A DNA stretch of 41,069 nucleotides from a virus. The translations under genes were made by a program, and so were the position numbers. The notes below the pieces were generated by a model. It ran no database searches and was not told the origin of the DNA. It saw only the letters and a program-made list of their open reading frames with translations. The stretch lies in IMG/VR virus record IMGVR_UViG_3300013094_000007, positions 1-41,069 of that record; one strand, 5' to 3'. This document shows positions 5,263-11,393 of this stretch, piece by piece. The first letter of the stretch is position 1. Every line of letters starts with the position of its first letter.

Positions 5263-5280
5263 AGAAAGAGGGATAACACA

Positions 5281-5631
5281 ATGACAACTGGACTAATTGA
5301 GGCACTTCACGAGAGAGAAAAAACAGCTTTAGATGCGCTCCTAAAATACAATGAAAGTATGGATTACCCCGTGCCAGAGGGCGTGTTAGTAGCCTTTTAC
5401 GAAAATGATGCCTTTTACTGGGCTACCGAAGATGCCGACATCGTTATTCGAGCGTGCGAAGATGCTTATCAGGGCGAGTATTCTACCGGAGAGGAATACG
5501 CCGAGGAATACTTTAAGGCATCGTTTGATATCCCCGATTACGTGCGCTACTACATTGACTATGCGGCAGTGTGGCGGGACTTGGAAATTGACGGGTATTA
5601 CATTACTGACGGGTTTGTGTTCAATGCGTAA
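5281..5631 (+). CDS. ArdA-like antirestriction protein, C-terminal domain only
   Basis: 116 residues. The second half carries the ArdA signature: CEDAYQGEYSTGEEYAEEY, then IPDYVRYYIDYAAVWRDLE and a DGYYITDGFVF ending. ArdA proteins mimic bent B-DNA and block type I restriction-modification enzymes; full-length members have about 165 residues in three domains. Here only the last domain plus an unrelated N-terminal helix is present. The protein is very acidic, as expected of a DNA mimic. Its ribosome-binding site 5264-5275 is a perfect match to the loop of the RNA at 8803-8881. Confidence 0.75.
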   Translation: MTTGLIEALHEREKTALDALLKYNESMDYPVPEGVLVAFYENDAFYWATEDADIVIRACEDAYQGEYSTGEEYAEEYFKASFDIPDYVRYYIDYAAVWRDLEIDGYYITDGFVFNA

Positions 5632-5803
5632 TACGATTAACGACTACCTCATCGCCGTGTTGTGTGTGGTGAGCTTCTTCATCGCCTACTACGCCGCCCG
5701 CCTTGTGCCGGAGAGCCACCCTATCTGGGAGATATTCGTATTCCTGATGACACCTATCGTCTTAATCAATATCGTTCTGAAGGTCGGAGGTATGCGTAAG
5801 TAA
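5624..5803 (+). CDS. Small two-helix membrane protein
   Basis: 59 residues from ATG 5624, overlapping the upstream stop by 8 nt. Hydrophobic segments at about residues 9-25 and 34-51 separated by a short polar turn (RLVPESHPIW). Unknown function; early membrane proteins of phages can act in superinfection exclusion. Confidence 0.75.
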   Translation: MRNTINDYLIAVLCVVSFFIAYYAARLVPESHPIWEIFVFLMTPIVLINIVLKVGGMRK

Positions 5804-5828
5804 GATAGCGACTATCACTCAATTTAAT

Positions 5829-5888
5829 TTGCTTTACCTGTAGTGCCGTATTAATTTAACTAACTGTCAGCCGTAGAGAGCGACTGAC
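5829..5888 (+). promoter_or_regulatory. Early promoter 4 with TAGAGAG leader hairpin
   Basis: TTGCTT (5829-5834), 17-bp spacer, TAATTT (5852-5857). Expected start about 5864, two bases before hairpin GTCAGcCG (5866-5873), heptaloop TAGAGAG (5874-5880), CGaCTGAC (5881-5888), with a single C/A mismatch. Confidence 0.65.
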
Positions 5889-5910
5889 TTTAACCATAGA
5901 AAGAGATGTA

Positions 5911-6558
5911 ATGAATAAGAACCCGTTTACAATTCCACCGGCTCACGATGAGAGTGTGTCTGTGTTTATCAAACTGACTGACAGCACACGTAATGCGTTG
6001 CGATACTACTATCCTGACGTAAGCGTCTTATCAGTTGGTCACTATATCCCCGCTAATGAAATTGAAGAACTGAAGCAGAAGCTCGCTCTCCGTTCTATCA
6101 CTAGCGGTATTCGCTCCACCAAGACAGCCTGCACCAAGTTGGTGAACCTGCTTACCGAGGCGCAAAGCACAGTAGGCACAGTAGGCGTGGAGGCACGAAA
6201 CAGGGCTATCTCAAATGCTCGTGTAGCCCTAGAGCGTGTAGCAAAGGACTTCACACCAGTCTGGAGTGCTAAGGATTACAGCGACCACTACCTAAAACTA
6301 TTTGTAGGGTATGAATACAACTCACCCGTAGGGTCTGTAAAAATATCCATCAAGTTTGTGGTGGAAGATAACGTCCCAAGCGTCAAGTTCGGAGTTCGTC
6401 AGAATTGGGAGCTCGAAGAAATTGAGTGCGATACCTTCGAGCAGGTTAAGCAGACCGCTATGGATATGTTTAATCAGAGCATCGAGGCATACAAGTTGCG
6501 TGTTGAGACAGAGCGTGAGCAGGCACGTCAGGCACTTCAGGAAGCAGGTGAGCTGTAA
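5911..6558 (+). CDS. Largest early protein, hypothetical
   Basis: 215 residues, no recognised family. Residues about 50-115 are helical and polar (RSITSGIRSTKTACTKLVNL onward); a beta-rich part follows, and the last 40 residues are a charged helix likely to form a coiled coil. First gene behind promoter 4, and coupled to the next by TAATG. Confidence 0.85.
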   Translation: MNKNPFTIPPAHDESVSVFIKLTDSTRNALRYYYPDVSVLSVGHYIPANEIEELKQKLALRSITSGIRSTKTACTKLVNLLTEAQSTVGTVGVEARNRAISNARVALERVAKDFTPVWSAKDYSDHYLKLFVGYEYNSPVGSVKISIKFVVEDNVPSVKFGVRQNWELEEIECDTFEQVKQTAMDMFNQSIEAYKLRVETEREQARQALQEAGEL

Positions 6559-6725
6559 TGACTGTTAATTACGATACTGACGGGACACCATATATGACTG
6601 TCACATACACCTACACAGTTGATGTAATCGCATCAAACGAAGATGAGGCACGTATTTTTGCCCCGTTAGCCTTTAACGACCAGACGGGTGCTAATCCCGA
6701 CAACTTTATTGAGGAGGTGCTGTAA
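6558..6725 (+). CDS. Small acidic early protein
   Basis: 55 residues. Beta-strand-like start (MTVTYTYTVDVIAS) and acidic tail ending IEEVL. TAATG overlaps at both ends. Not recognised. Confidence 0.75.
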   Translation: MTVNYDTDGTPYMTVTYTYTVDVIASNEDEARIFAPLAFNDQTGANPDNFIEEVL

Positions 6726-7207
6726 TGCACGTATATCAGTTTGTAGCAGTGGTGGCAGATGACGGAGATGAGGCTCTAGGCATTGTCGACGAAGTTATCC
6801 ACGATAAGTATTCGCCCTTTAAGTGGTCAGACTGGTGCGAGGTAGGTGGACGTTGGCGTAATGAGTTTGGCGAGGTCATCTCATACGCAACCGACCCCGA
6901 TGCCTTCACCCAAGCCTTAGAGCGTGCCAAGACCGACCGAGCGAAGGAGGTGGAGGATAATCTCAGCTACATCAAGGATTTGGCTGGACTTATCAGCGAC
7001 CTAAAGACCTTTGACGGAGAGGTAGCGGACAGTAATAGCGATATGTATTGGCTAGAAAAAGCGATAGCGAGCGTTAGGGGTCACGGACAGCAGAACGCAT
7101 ACTTCTACGACCTAGATAAAAACACCGAGCGTTTTAACTACGTCCGAGGGCGCATCATAACAGCACCCAATAAGCAACACCTAATCGTAGTGGACTTCCA
7201 CTTCTAA
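6725..7207 (+). CDS. Early protein with WCEVGGRW motif, hypothetical
   Basis: 160 residues. Strand-rich N-terminus with SDWCEVGGRWRNEFG near residue 37, a motif that recurs in phage orphan families of unknown function, then a helical middle (residues 60-105) and a beta C-terminus. Fourth of the operon starting at 5911. No catalytic motif is visible. Confidence 0.8.
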   Translation: MHVYQFVAVVADDGDEALGIVDEVIHDKYSPFKWSDWCEVGGRWRNEFGEVISYATDPDAFTQALERAKTDRAKEVEDNLSYIKDLAGLISDLKTFDGEVADSNSDMYWLEKAIASVRGHGQQNAYFYDLDKNTERFNYVRGRIITAPNKQHLIVVDFHF

Positions 7208-7223
7208 AGAGAAAGAGATACAA

Positions 7224-7415
7224 ATGAGCATTAAAGAAATGAACAACGTAATCGGCAAGACTGGATACATCAAGGAGGGAGAGCTGGTGTTCGGTGTTCA
7301 CGTCACGGACGTTAAGCAGTCGTATGGCAACGTGCGATACCTAGTGAAGCCTGCTACCGGATACGGAGAAACGTGGGTGAACGCAAGCCGTGTGGACTTA
7401 AAGGAGACACTGTAA
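7224..7415 (+). CDS. Small beta-rich protein, hypothetical
   Basis: 63 residues, strand-rich with an SH3-like pattern (GKTGYIKEGELVFGVHVTDV, then VRYLVKP). Site GAAAGAGATACAAATG precedes the start. Coupled to the next gene by TAATG. Confidence 0.75.
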   Translation: MSIKEMNNVIGKTGYIKEGELVFGVHVTDVKQSYGNVRYLVKPATGYGETWVNASRVDLKETL

Positions 7416-7702
7416 TGGCTGAGAAATACACAACGCAAGAGATTACTATTCGGTGGCTGGATACCGGCGAGGAATACAACGTGACTGTTGGTATGGGTCG
7501 GGCTGGTGAGTGGTCGGACTGCGATAGACACCCTCACGTAGAGTGCTACCGCTACTACCGATACATTACCGACGAATACGAATACGAGTGCGAGCCTATT
7601 AGCGAAATGAAAGATGATGGCATCTTCTACTGGTTCTTCTACAATGAGAAGCCAGAGGTGGGGGCGATGCTTTGCGAAAACGCAATGGTGGTAGCTGTAT
7701 GA
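7415..7702 (+). CDS. Tyr-rich early protein, hypothetical
   Basis: 95 residues from ATG 7415 (TAATG overlap; the upstream in-frame start at 7373 lies inside the previous gene). Rich in Tyr and Glu (YRYYRYITDEYEYECE). Acidic, not recognised. Stop overlaps the next start as ATGA. Confidence 0.78.
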   Translation: MAEKYTTQEITIRWLDTGEEYNVTVGMGRAGEWSDCDRHPHVECYRYYRYITDEYEYECEPISEMKDDGIFYWFFYNEKPEVGAMLCENAMVVAV

Positions 7703-7869
7703 GCATCGTGGAGAAAGAGATGAAAGACCTATACGACCACATCAACCACTTGGGCGATGTCGTAGAGGAAGAGTATGGCTGGGGGCGTGGGCCGTTCGAG
7801 GAACTGGGGGCTGCCTGCGAAAGCCTGAAGTCAGAGATACTGTTTCTGCTGGAGAGTGGGCAAGCGTGA
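7699..7869 (+). CDS. Small acidic helical protein
   Basis: 56 residues from ATG 7699 (ATGA overlap). Two acidic helices around a GWGRGP turn. Not recognised. The next gene starts inside its stop (GTGA). Confidence 0.75.
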   Translation: MSIVEKEMKDLYDHINHLGDVVEEEYGWGRGPFEELGAACESLKSEILFLLESGQA

Positions 7870-8135
7870 TTAAGACCATACAGATTACTGAGGAAGAGTG
7901 GGAAGAACGCTACAAGCCCTTAGAACAACTCCTAGACGTATATGGCGAGGACTGGGAGCGTGTCAAGAGCTTTCAGCCATACAACGTCTGGACGCTCTAC
8001 GAGGGCGACTGGGGACTGTATATCTTTAATGGTATCCACTTCGTGAACCGCTTAGGATATTACATCTGCGAAGAGAAGTGGACAGAGGGTGAACTTATCG
8101 AGGTCTACATCAAGGGAGATGACATTTATGATTAG
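7866..8135 (+). CDS. Acidic aromatic early protein
   Basis: 89 residues from GTG 7866, overlapping the upstream stop as GTGA. Very acidic and Trp/Tyr-rich (EEEWEERY, DWERV, YEGDWGLYIF). Could be a DNA or RNA mimic; no family recognised. Confidence 0.75.
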   Translation: MIKTIQITEEEWEERYKPLEQLLDVYGEDWERVKSFQPYNVWTLYEGDWGLYIFNGIHFVNRLGYYICEEKWTEGELIEVYIKGDDIYD

Positions 8136-8304
8136 GGCAAATATGATTAGTGAGTTTGCGGTCAGGTTTGACGGAGAGAAGTGGCGTGTAGTTGAGCCTA
8201 TCGCCAGAAGCGTTGGCGGTGGCTACGCATCAGTTATGAGCTGGGGAGCGTTCACGCAGGAAAATATGGATAAATTAGAAGTTCTATTAGGAGATAAGGA
8301 ATAA
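8128..8304 (+). CDS. Small early protein, hypothetical
   Basis: 58 residues from ATG 8128, overlapping the upstream stop by 8 nt; ATG 8143 is an alternative start. Beta hairpin-like start (FAVRFDGEKWRVVEPI) and an acidic C-terminus. Not recognised. Confidence 0.7.
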   Translation: MIRANMISEFAVRFDGEKWRVVEPIARSVGGGYASVMSWGAFTQENMDKLEVLLGDKE

Positions 8305-8306
8305 AG

Positions 8307-8540
8307 ATGAGCGAGACTATTACAACGGACATTGTGGGCTACTTCAGTTTCGACTGTCAGCCGGACGGACTTTGCTCCTATGGCTGTGGCAAGCGACCAA
8401 ACACCATTTGCGCCGACTGCTACGACCACAATGCGTGGTTAGAGCCGGAGAGTATCCCAAGCAATATGCACCCGATTATGGCGCAGGAAGCCTACGAAGG
8501 TTGGGCTGACGTGTGCGACCTGTGTGGGGATTTCTTCTAA
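8307..8540 (+). CDS. Zinc-binding early protein
   Basis: 77 residues with cysteines arranged CQPDGLCSYGCGKRPNTICADC and a final CDLCG, enough for two zinc ions. Acidic overall. Coupled to the next gene by TAATG. Confidence 0.78.
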   Translation: MSETITTDIVGYFSFDCQPDGLCSYGCGKRPNTICADCYDHNAWLEPESIPSNMHPIMAQEAYEGWADVCDLCGDFF

Positions 8541-8620
8541 TGAACGAGGAAGAAACACCGGAGTTCTTGGAGTTGTATTACCGCTTAGCTGACGTTCTAG
8601 CGGGCGAGGGGTGCGACTAG
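8540..8620 (+). CDS. 26-residue acidic peptide
   Basis: Starts ATG 8540 in a TAATG overlap; a single acidic helix ending AGEGCD. Supported only by position and coupling. Confidence 0.5.
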   Translation: MNEEETPEFLELYYRLADVLAGEGCD

Positions 8621-8784
8621 CCCTGTATGCGCTATCTGTTGTCCTAGCGCACTATGTTGTAAGGTTTGTGGTTATACACTTCGGTAGCCACTTCACACCA
8701 GGCAACCATATTGCGTTCATCACGTTTATAGTGGTGGTAGGGCTGTGCGTATTTCTTATGAATATGTTTGCCAACAGACGATAG
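8611..8784 (+). CDS. Small two-helix membrane protein, last early gene
   Basis: 57 residues from GTG 8611, preceded by GCGAGGG inside the previous gene. Two hydrophobic helices (about 3-23 and 33-51) joined by a polar loop (HFGSHFTPGN) and a basic C-terminus. Holin- or exclusion-like shape. Its 3' end contains the -35 box of the RNA promoter at 8768. Confidence 0.65.
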   Translation: MRLALYALSVVLAHYVVRFVVIHFGSHFTPGNHIAFITFIVVVGLCVFLMNMFANRR

Positions 8785-8796
8785 TAGTGCTATAAT
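8768..8796 (+). promoter_or_regulatory. Promoter of the 79-nt RNA
   Basis: TTGCCA (8768-8773), exactly 17 bp, TATAAT (8791-8796). The expected start is G8803, the first base of the closing stem of the RNA. One of the two closest matches to consensus in the window. Confidence 0.8.
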
Positions 8797-8802
8797 AAGT
8801 TT

Positions 8803-8881
8803 GCTGGTTCGGGGGTAGGACTTCTCCACCTGTAATGAACGACTTGTATCCCTCTTTCCAAGTGCGTTCCCCCCGACCAGC
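8803..8881 (+). ncRNA. Predicted anti-RBS small RNA
   Basis: The 5' end GCTGGTtCGGG (8803-8813) pairs with CCCGACCAGC at the 3' end (8872-8881), closing a three-way junction. Arm 1 is GGTaGGA-CTTC-TCCACC (8814-8830). Arm 2 is ACTTG (8842-8846), 12-nt loop TATCCCTCTTTC (8847-8858), CAAGT (8859-8863). The whole loop is the exact reverse complement of GAAAGAGGGATA, the ribosome-binding site of the genes at 2903 and 5281, and near-complementary to those of 4865 and others. After the stem comes pyrimidine-rich CCCCTACTTCTTTCTC, a plausible but imperfect terminator. Role inferred: base-pairs with early mRNAs and blocks their translation. Alternative: a transcript end of the early operon with no action in trans. 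Confidence 0.65.
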
Positions 8882-8883
8882 CC

Positions 8884-9258
8884 CTACTTCTTTCTCTTAC
8901 GATAGCGAGCCACACGCACCTTAGAGGCAGCGTTGTAGGCATCTACACAGGGCTGGCAAAACTCGTGGTTGGGGTCTTTAAGCTTGCGCCTACGATGCCA
9001 AGCGTGACCGCTCTCTGTGCCGTGTTCGGGAGACTTCCGGTTCGGTGGCTCGTAGCCCAGAGACACAGCTACGATGCGTAATTCCTGATACGACAAACCG
9101 CCCCACACTCCCCACGCTTCCTGATGTTCGAGCGCCCAGTGTAGGCAATCAGTTTTAATGGGGCAGGTAGCGCAGATTTCGCTTGCCTGATGTGTGAGGC
9201 GGTCATCGAAGAAGAGGTCAGTCTGCCCGATACATCGAGCTTCAGACCAATTTGTCAT
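8884..9258 (-). CDS. WhiB-family transcription factor with C-terminal zinc-finger-like module
   Basis: 124 residues. WhiB core: Cys9, Cys29, Cys32 and Cys38 to hold a [4Fe-4S] cluster, then the G-V-W-G-G turn at 50-54. WhiB proteins are actinobacterial and bind the housekeeping sigma factor to redirect RNA polymerase; phage WhiBs can also repress host genes. The extra tail has HGTESGHAWHRRRK (79-92), FCQPC (100-104) and a basic end, resembling the HGT/GY-H-x-C-x-x-C module that follows WhiB domains in some actinophages and probably binds DNA or zinc. Last gene of the minus-strand middle operon, 4 nt after ssb. Confidence 0.88.
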   Translation of the reverse strand: MTNWSEARCIGQTDLFFDDRLTHQASEICATCPIKTDCLHWALEHQEAWGVWGGLSYQELRIVAVSLGYEPPNRKSPEHGTESGHAWHRRRKLKDPNHEFCQPCVDAYNAASKVRVARYRKRKK

Positions 9259-9261
9259 TGT

Positions 9262-9606
9262 TTACCAGTCTGACTCTGGGGTCGTAGGCTTAGCGTCCTT
9301 GCCAGCGAAACGAAGTTCGTTGCCTACAGCGTCGGCCACGAGGACAGTCTTGGAGACAGTCTTGCCTTCTTTGTTTTCGTAGCGGTCTTGGTTCAGGTAG
9401 CCGTGAACGATAACACGGTCGCCCTTCTTAAGAGTGTTCACACCGGCAGCGAGGTCGCCCCAAGCGATGCAGTCGAAGTATGAAACGTAATCCTCATCGC
9501 CCTTCTTGCGGTTCACAGCGATGCTGAAGTTGGTGACTGACGTTCCCTTGTTCGTGAACTTCAGCTCTGGGTCGGCAGTCAAGCGACCAATCAAGGTGGT
9601 ACTCAT
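9262..9606 (-). CDS. ssb: Single-stranded DNA-binding protein
   Basis: 114 residues, one OB fold (STTLIGRLTADPELKF start, NFSIAVNRK, YFDCIAWGDLA, GDRVIVHGYLNQDRYE). It coats single-stranded DNA during replication and recombination and works with the ERF annealase and nucleases of the same operon. The C-terminal tail is short and ends ESDW rather than the usual DDDIPF, so contact with host SSB partners may be weakened. Its own promoter (extended -10 at 9651-9659) lies just upstream. Confidence 0.95.
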   Translation of the reverse strand: MSTTLIGRLTADPELKFTNKGTSVTNFSIAVNRKKGDEDYVSYFDCIAWGDLAAGVNTLKKGDRVIVHGYLNQDRYENKEGKTVSKTVLVADAVGNELRFAGKDAKPTTPESDW

Positions 9607-9625
9607 TTCTATCTATGCTTTCTAT

Positions 9626-9659
9626 TCGTGTGCCAAGCGACACGATAGGAATTATATCA
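9626..9659 (-). promoter_or_regulatory. ssb promoter with 5'-terminal hairpin
   Basis: Extended -10 TGA-TATAAT (9659-9651, minus strand). The expected start, about 9644, falls at the top of a 6-bp hairpin, TCGTGT (9626-9631) with ACACGA (9640-9645), so this transcript too should begin with a stem-loop. Confidence 0.6.
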
Positions 9660-9661
9660 GA

Positions 9662-10003
9662 TTAGTATCCAGCTTGCTTGAGCAAGTAAATCATTTCTTC
9701 GAGTGTGACAACTGCGTAGCCCAGACGGGCTGGCTTGTTGCGTCGTTTGATAACTGCGATACCCAGTTCAGCCTTAGCGTTCTCACGCTCTTTGGCTGTT
9801 TCGTCCATAATGGTCGAGAGGGTAATGGTCTTTAGGTTCTTACACTCAATGATAATGGCGTGGGCAAAGCCGTTCAGGTCGCCCTTATCCACTGTGTTGC
9901 CTGCGCCGTAGCGACGTTCGACGTTGGGGTATCCCATATCGTTAAACACTTTGGCAACATCACGCTCCCATTGAGAGCCTTTAGCCTTTTCAGGCGTTGT
10001 CAC
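9662..10003 (-). CDS. PD-(D/E)XK nuclease, resolvase-like
   Basis: 113 residues from GTG 10003. The core shows an N-terminal Glu (QWERDVAKVF), then DKGDLNG and IIIECKN, the catalytic D-E-x-K set of the restriction-endonuclease fold found in archaeal-type Holliday junction resolvases and VRR-NUC-like phage nucleases. It probably trims or resolves replication intermediates. The GTG start overlaps the upstream stop by 14 nt; an upstream in-frame start at 10033 is less likely. Confidence 0.78.
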   Translation of the reverse strand: MTTPEKAKGSQWERDVAKVFNDMGYPNVERRYGAGNTVDKGDLNGFAHAIIIECKNLKTITLSTIMDETAKERENAKAELGIAVIKRRNKPARLGYAVVTLEEMIYLLKQAGY

Positions 10004-10157
10004 TTGTTCCCTTGATGCTGTCGAGAGCCTCACGCAGTTGCTTCTGGGTCACGCCAGCCTTAACGAGTGCGGGAACAAACTTGTTCATAAGCGCATCGAC
10101 TGCGGCTTCAGTTGCTAGAACTGCGGCCTCGGTGCTGATTGTAATGTTTTCAGTCAT
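9990..10157 (-). CDS. Small Ala-rich helical protein
   Basis: 55 residues from ATG 10157, overlapping the upstream stop as ATGA and the downstream start by 14 nt. Helical, with a VTQKQLREALDSIK segment near the end. Not recognised. Confidence 0.7.
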   Translation of the reverse strand: MTENITISTEAAVLATEAAVDALMNKFVPALVKAGVTQKQLREALDSIKGTSDNA

Positions 10158-10696
10158 GGCGCTAATTTTAGCACACGCTTGAAGTCTTTGGGCATAGGCA
10201 CAGCTTCCTCATGTTCCTTGCGCTTCTGCTCAAAAAAGTCCTGGTCAGCGACTGGAATACGAGGGGCAGACACCTCTGTGATTTGCGCCTTTTTTGCGCT
10301 CTCTTTCTTGCGGTTTTCCTCGACCCTGCGACCGTACATTGTGCCGTAGTGCTTGCGGAACTTGGCCGGAGACAAAATGACGCTACTCCAAAATTCGTGG
10401 CCGAGGCACCACTGGATAATCATCTGGGCGTCCTTCTCCCATACGTCATCAATCCGCAGGCACTTCTCCATGTGGGCGATGTTGGTGACGTTGAGCTTGA
10501 AGGGACGGTACGAGTTGGCCACAATGCCATCGTGTAGCATCTTGCACAGTCGCTCTGCTGCCACCCAGGTTGGCGTCTGACGGCTTCTTTCGATAGAGGT
10601 GGACTCTAGGTATGCCACCATCTCTTCCACCTCTGAGAGCGTCAATTTGCCCTGCTGTATGAACTGGCAAAGAGCTTCCTTGTAAATGTCAGTCAC
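10154..10696 (-). CDS. Replisome-organiser-like replication protein
   Basis: 180 residues from GTG 10696, which overlaps the upstream stop; GTG 10723 is the longer alternative. The C-terminal half contains LGHEFWSSVILSPAKFRKHYGTM, the pattern shared by DnaT/DnaD-like phage helicase loaders and replisome organisers (FW-x-x-x-ILSP-x-KFR). These bring the host replicative helicase to the phage origin. The tail is charged and disordered. As no phage helicase, primase or polymerase is visible, this is the likely link to the host replisome. Confidence 0.65.
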   Translation of the reverse strand: MTDIYKEALCQFIQQGKLTLSEVEEMVAYLESTSIERSRQTPTWVAAERLCKMLHDGIVANSYRPFKLNVTNIAHMEKCLRIDDVWEKDAQMIIQWCLGHEFWSSVILSPAKFRKHYGTMYGRRVEENRKKESAKKAQITEVSAPRIPVADQDFFEQKRKEHEEAVPMPKDFKRVLKLAP

Positions 10697-10856
10697 AATA
10701 CTCCAATGCTTTTGCTGCGTCACACGGCCACAGGTTGATGAGCGTGCCGTTGGGACCTTTACAACCGGCGCAGTAGTTCAGGTCGCCAGCTCTGCCGATG
10801 TTCTGAAACACGGGCTGGTGCTTCTCTCGTAGGGCTTTGATTTCGGTGGGGGTCAT
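10689..10856 (-). CDS. Small CxxC protein, hypothetical
   Basis: 55 residues from ATG 10856 (MTPTEIKALREKH), overlapping the stop of the 26-residue membrane peptide as ATGA. YCAGCKG and LWPC give three cysteines, and a fourth follows near the end (EYCD). An in-frame upstream start at 10922 would run over the membrane peptide. Confidence 0.7.
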   Translation of the reverse strand: MTPTEIKALREKHQPVFQNIGRAGDLNYCAGCKGPNGTLINLWPCDAAKALEYCD

Positions 10857-10933
10857 CGGTCTAGCCAGACGTAGAACGTAATCAGCGCCACGATAGGCAC
10901 GAGGAAGAGCCAGAGTTCCCATGCGTACTTCAT
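10853..10933 (-). CDS. 26-residue membrane peptide
   Basis: A single hydrophobic helix (LWLFLVPIVALITFYVWL) flanked by K/E and D/R. ATGA overlaps at both ends place it in a tight coupled chain. Function unknown; size and shape fit a membrane-protein modulator. Confidence 0.55.
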   Translation of the reverse strand: MKYAWELWLFLVPIVALITFYVWLDR

Positions 10934-11001
10934 CGCTTACCGTTAATCAGGTTTGATATTGCGCCAATAAGAACGAGCGTAGACATAATTGCTAACAGCA
11001 T
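10930..11001 (-). CDS. 23-residue membrane peptide
   Basis: Starts ATG 11001 in a TAATG overlap with the upstream stop, and ends in an ATGA overlap with the next. One hydrophobic helix (MLLAIMSTLVLIGAISNLI) then NGKR. Confidence 0.5.
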   Translation of the reverse strand: MLLAIMSTLVLIGAISNLINGKR

Positions 11002-11393
11002 TAAACACCAATCCCGTCTTTCTTACAGTCATGTAGGTCGGTCAGGTCGAGTAGGTGTTCCTGCGTGTCGGCACCGAACTGCTCACCACACTGGGCGCAC
11101 AGGCTGGCGAACTTGAAGTTCTTGTTCCGGTACTCATCAAGTGCGATAGTCAGGTAGGTAATCATGTCCAGCAGGCTGTCCTCTACACCCTCGTTGGCGA
11201 GAGTGCCACCGGCAGCGGCCATCTGAAGTCGGCGCATCTTATCGTTGGCACGCATAACCGCACCAATCCACGATGAGATACCGAAGTCCTCGGAGCCACG
11301 AATATTGAAGTAGGGGTCGCCTGGTCGCCCGTAGTCCCGTGACTTCTTATCGTGAAGTGCCTGTACTTCTTTGAGGATTAAATTAAAGTTCAT
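11001..11393 (-). CDS. DUF1599 / MazG-like nucleotide-metabolism protein
   Basis: 130 residues. Pattern HDKKSRDYGRPGDP, then IGAVMRANDKMRRLQ and EDSLLDMITYLTIAL matches the all-alpha pyrophosphatase-like family annotated DUF1599 (nucleotide modification associated domain 1) or MazG-like; E/D residues on the third and fourth helices would bind magnesium. A C-terminal CAQC and a final HDC may bind zinc. Likely acts on deoxynucleotide pools. Its first 12 residues (MNFNLILKEVQA) are repeated at the start of the adjacent HNH gene. Confidence 0.65.
   Translation of the reverse strand: MNFNLILKEVQALHDKKSRDYGRPGDPYFNIRGSEDFGISSWIGAVMRANDKMRRLQMAAAGGTLANEGVEDSLLDMITYLTIALDEYRNKNFKFASLCAQCGEQFGADTQEHLLDLTDLHDCKKDGIGV

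Noticed and set aside
8842-8863. RBS-like GAAAGAGGGATA on the minus strand, suggesting a gene after whiB
   Set aside because: No ATG, GTG or TTG follows at a usable distance; the first in-phase candidate is ATT and gives only about 20 codons.
8803-8881. The small RNA as a tRNA, since its end arms form a 7-bp acceptor-like stem
   Set aside because: No T-arm or 7-nt anticodon loop exists; the large loop has 12 nt.
8834-8923. A 29-codon open frame (ATG 8834) inside the predicted small RNA
   Set aside because: It has no ribosome-binding site, runs antisense into whiB and has a low-complexity Pro/Ser product. The RNA structure explains the conserved-looking pairing better.
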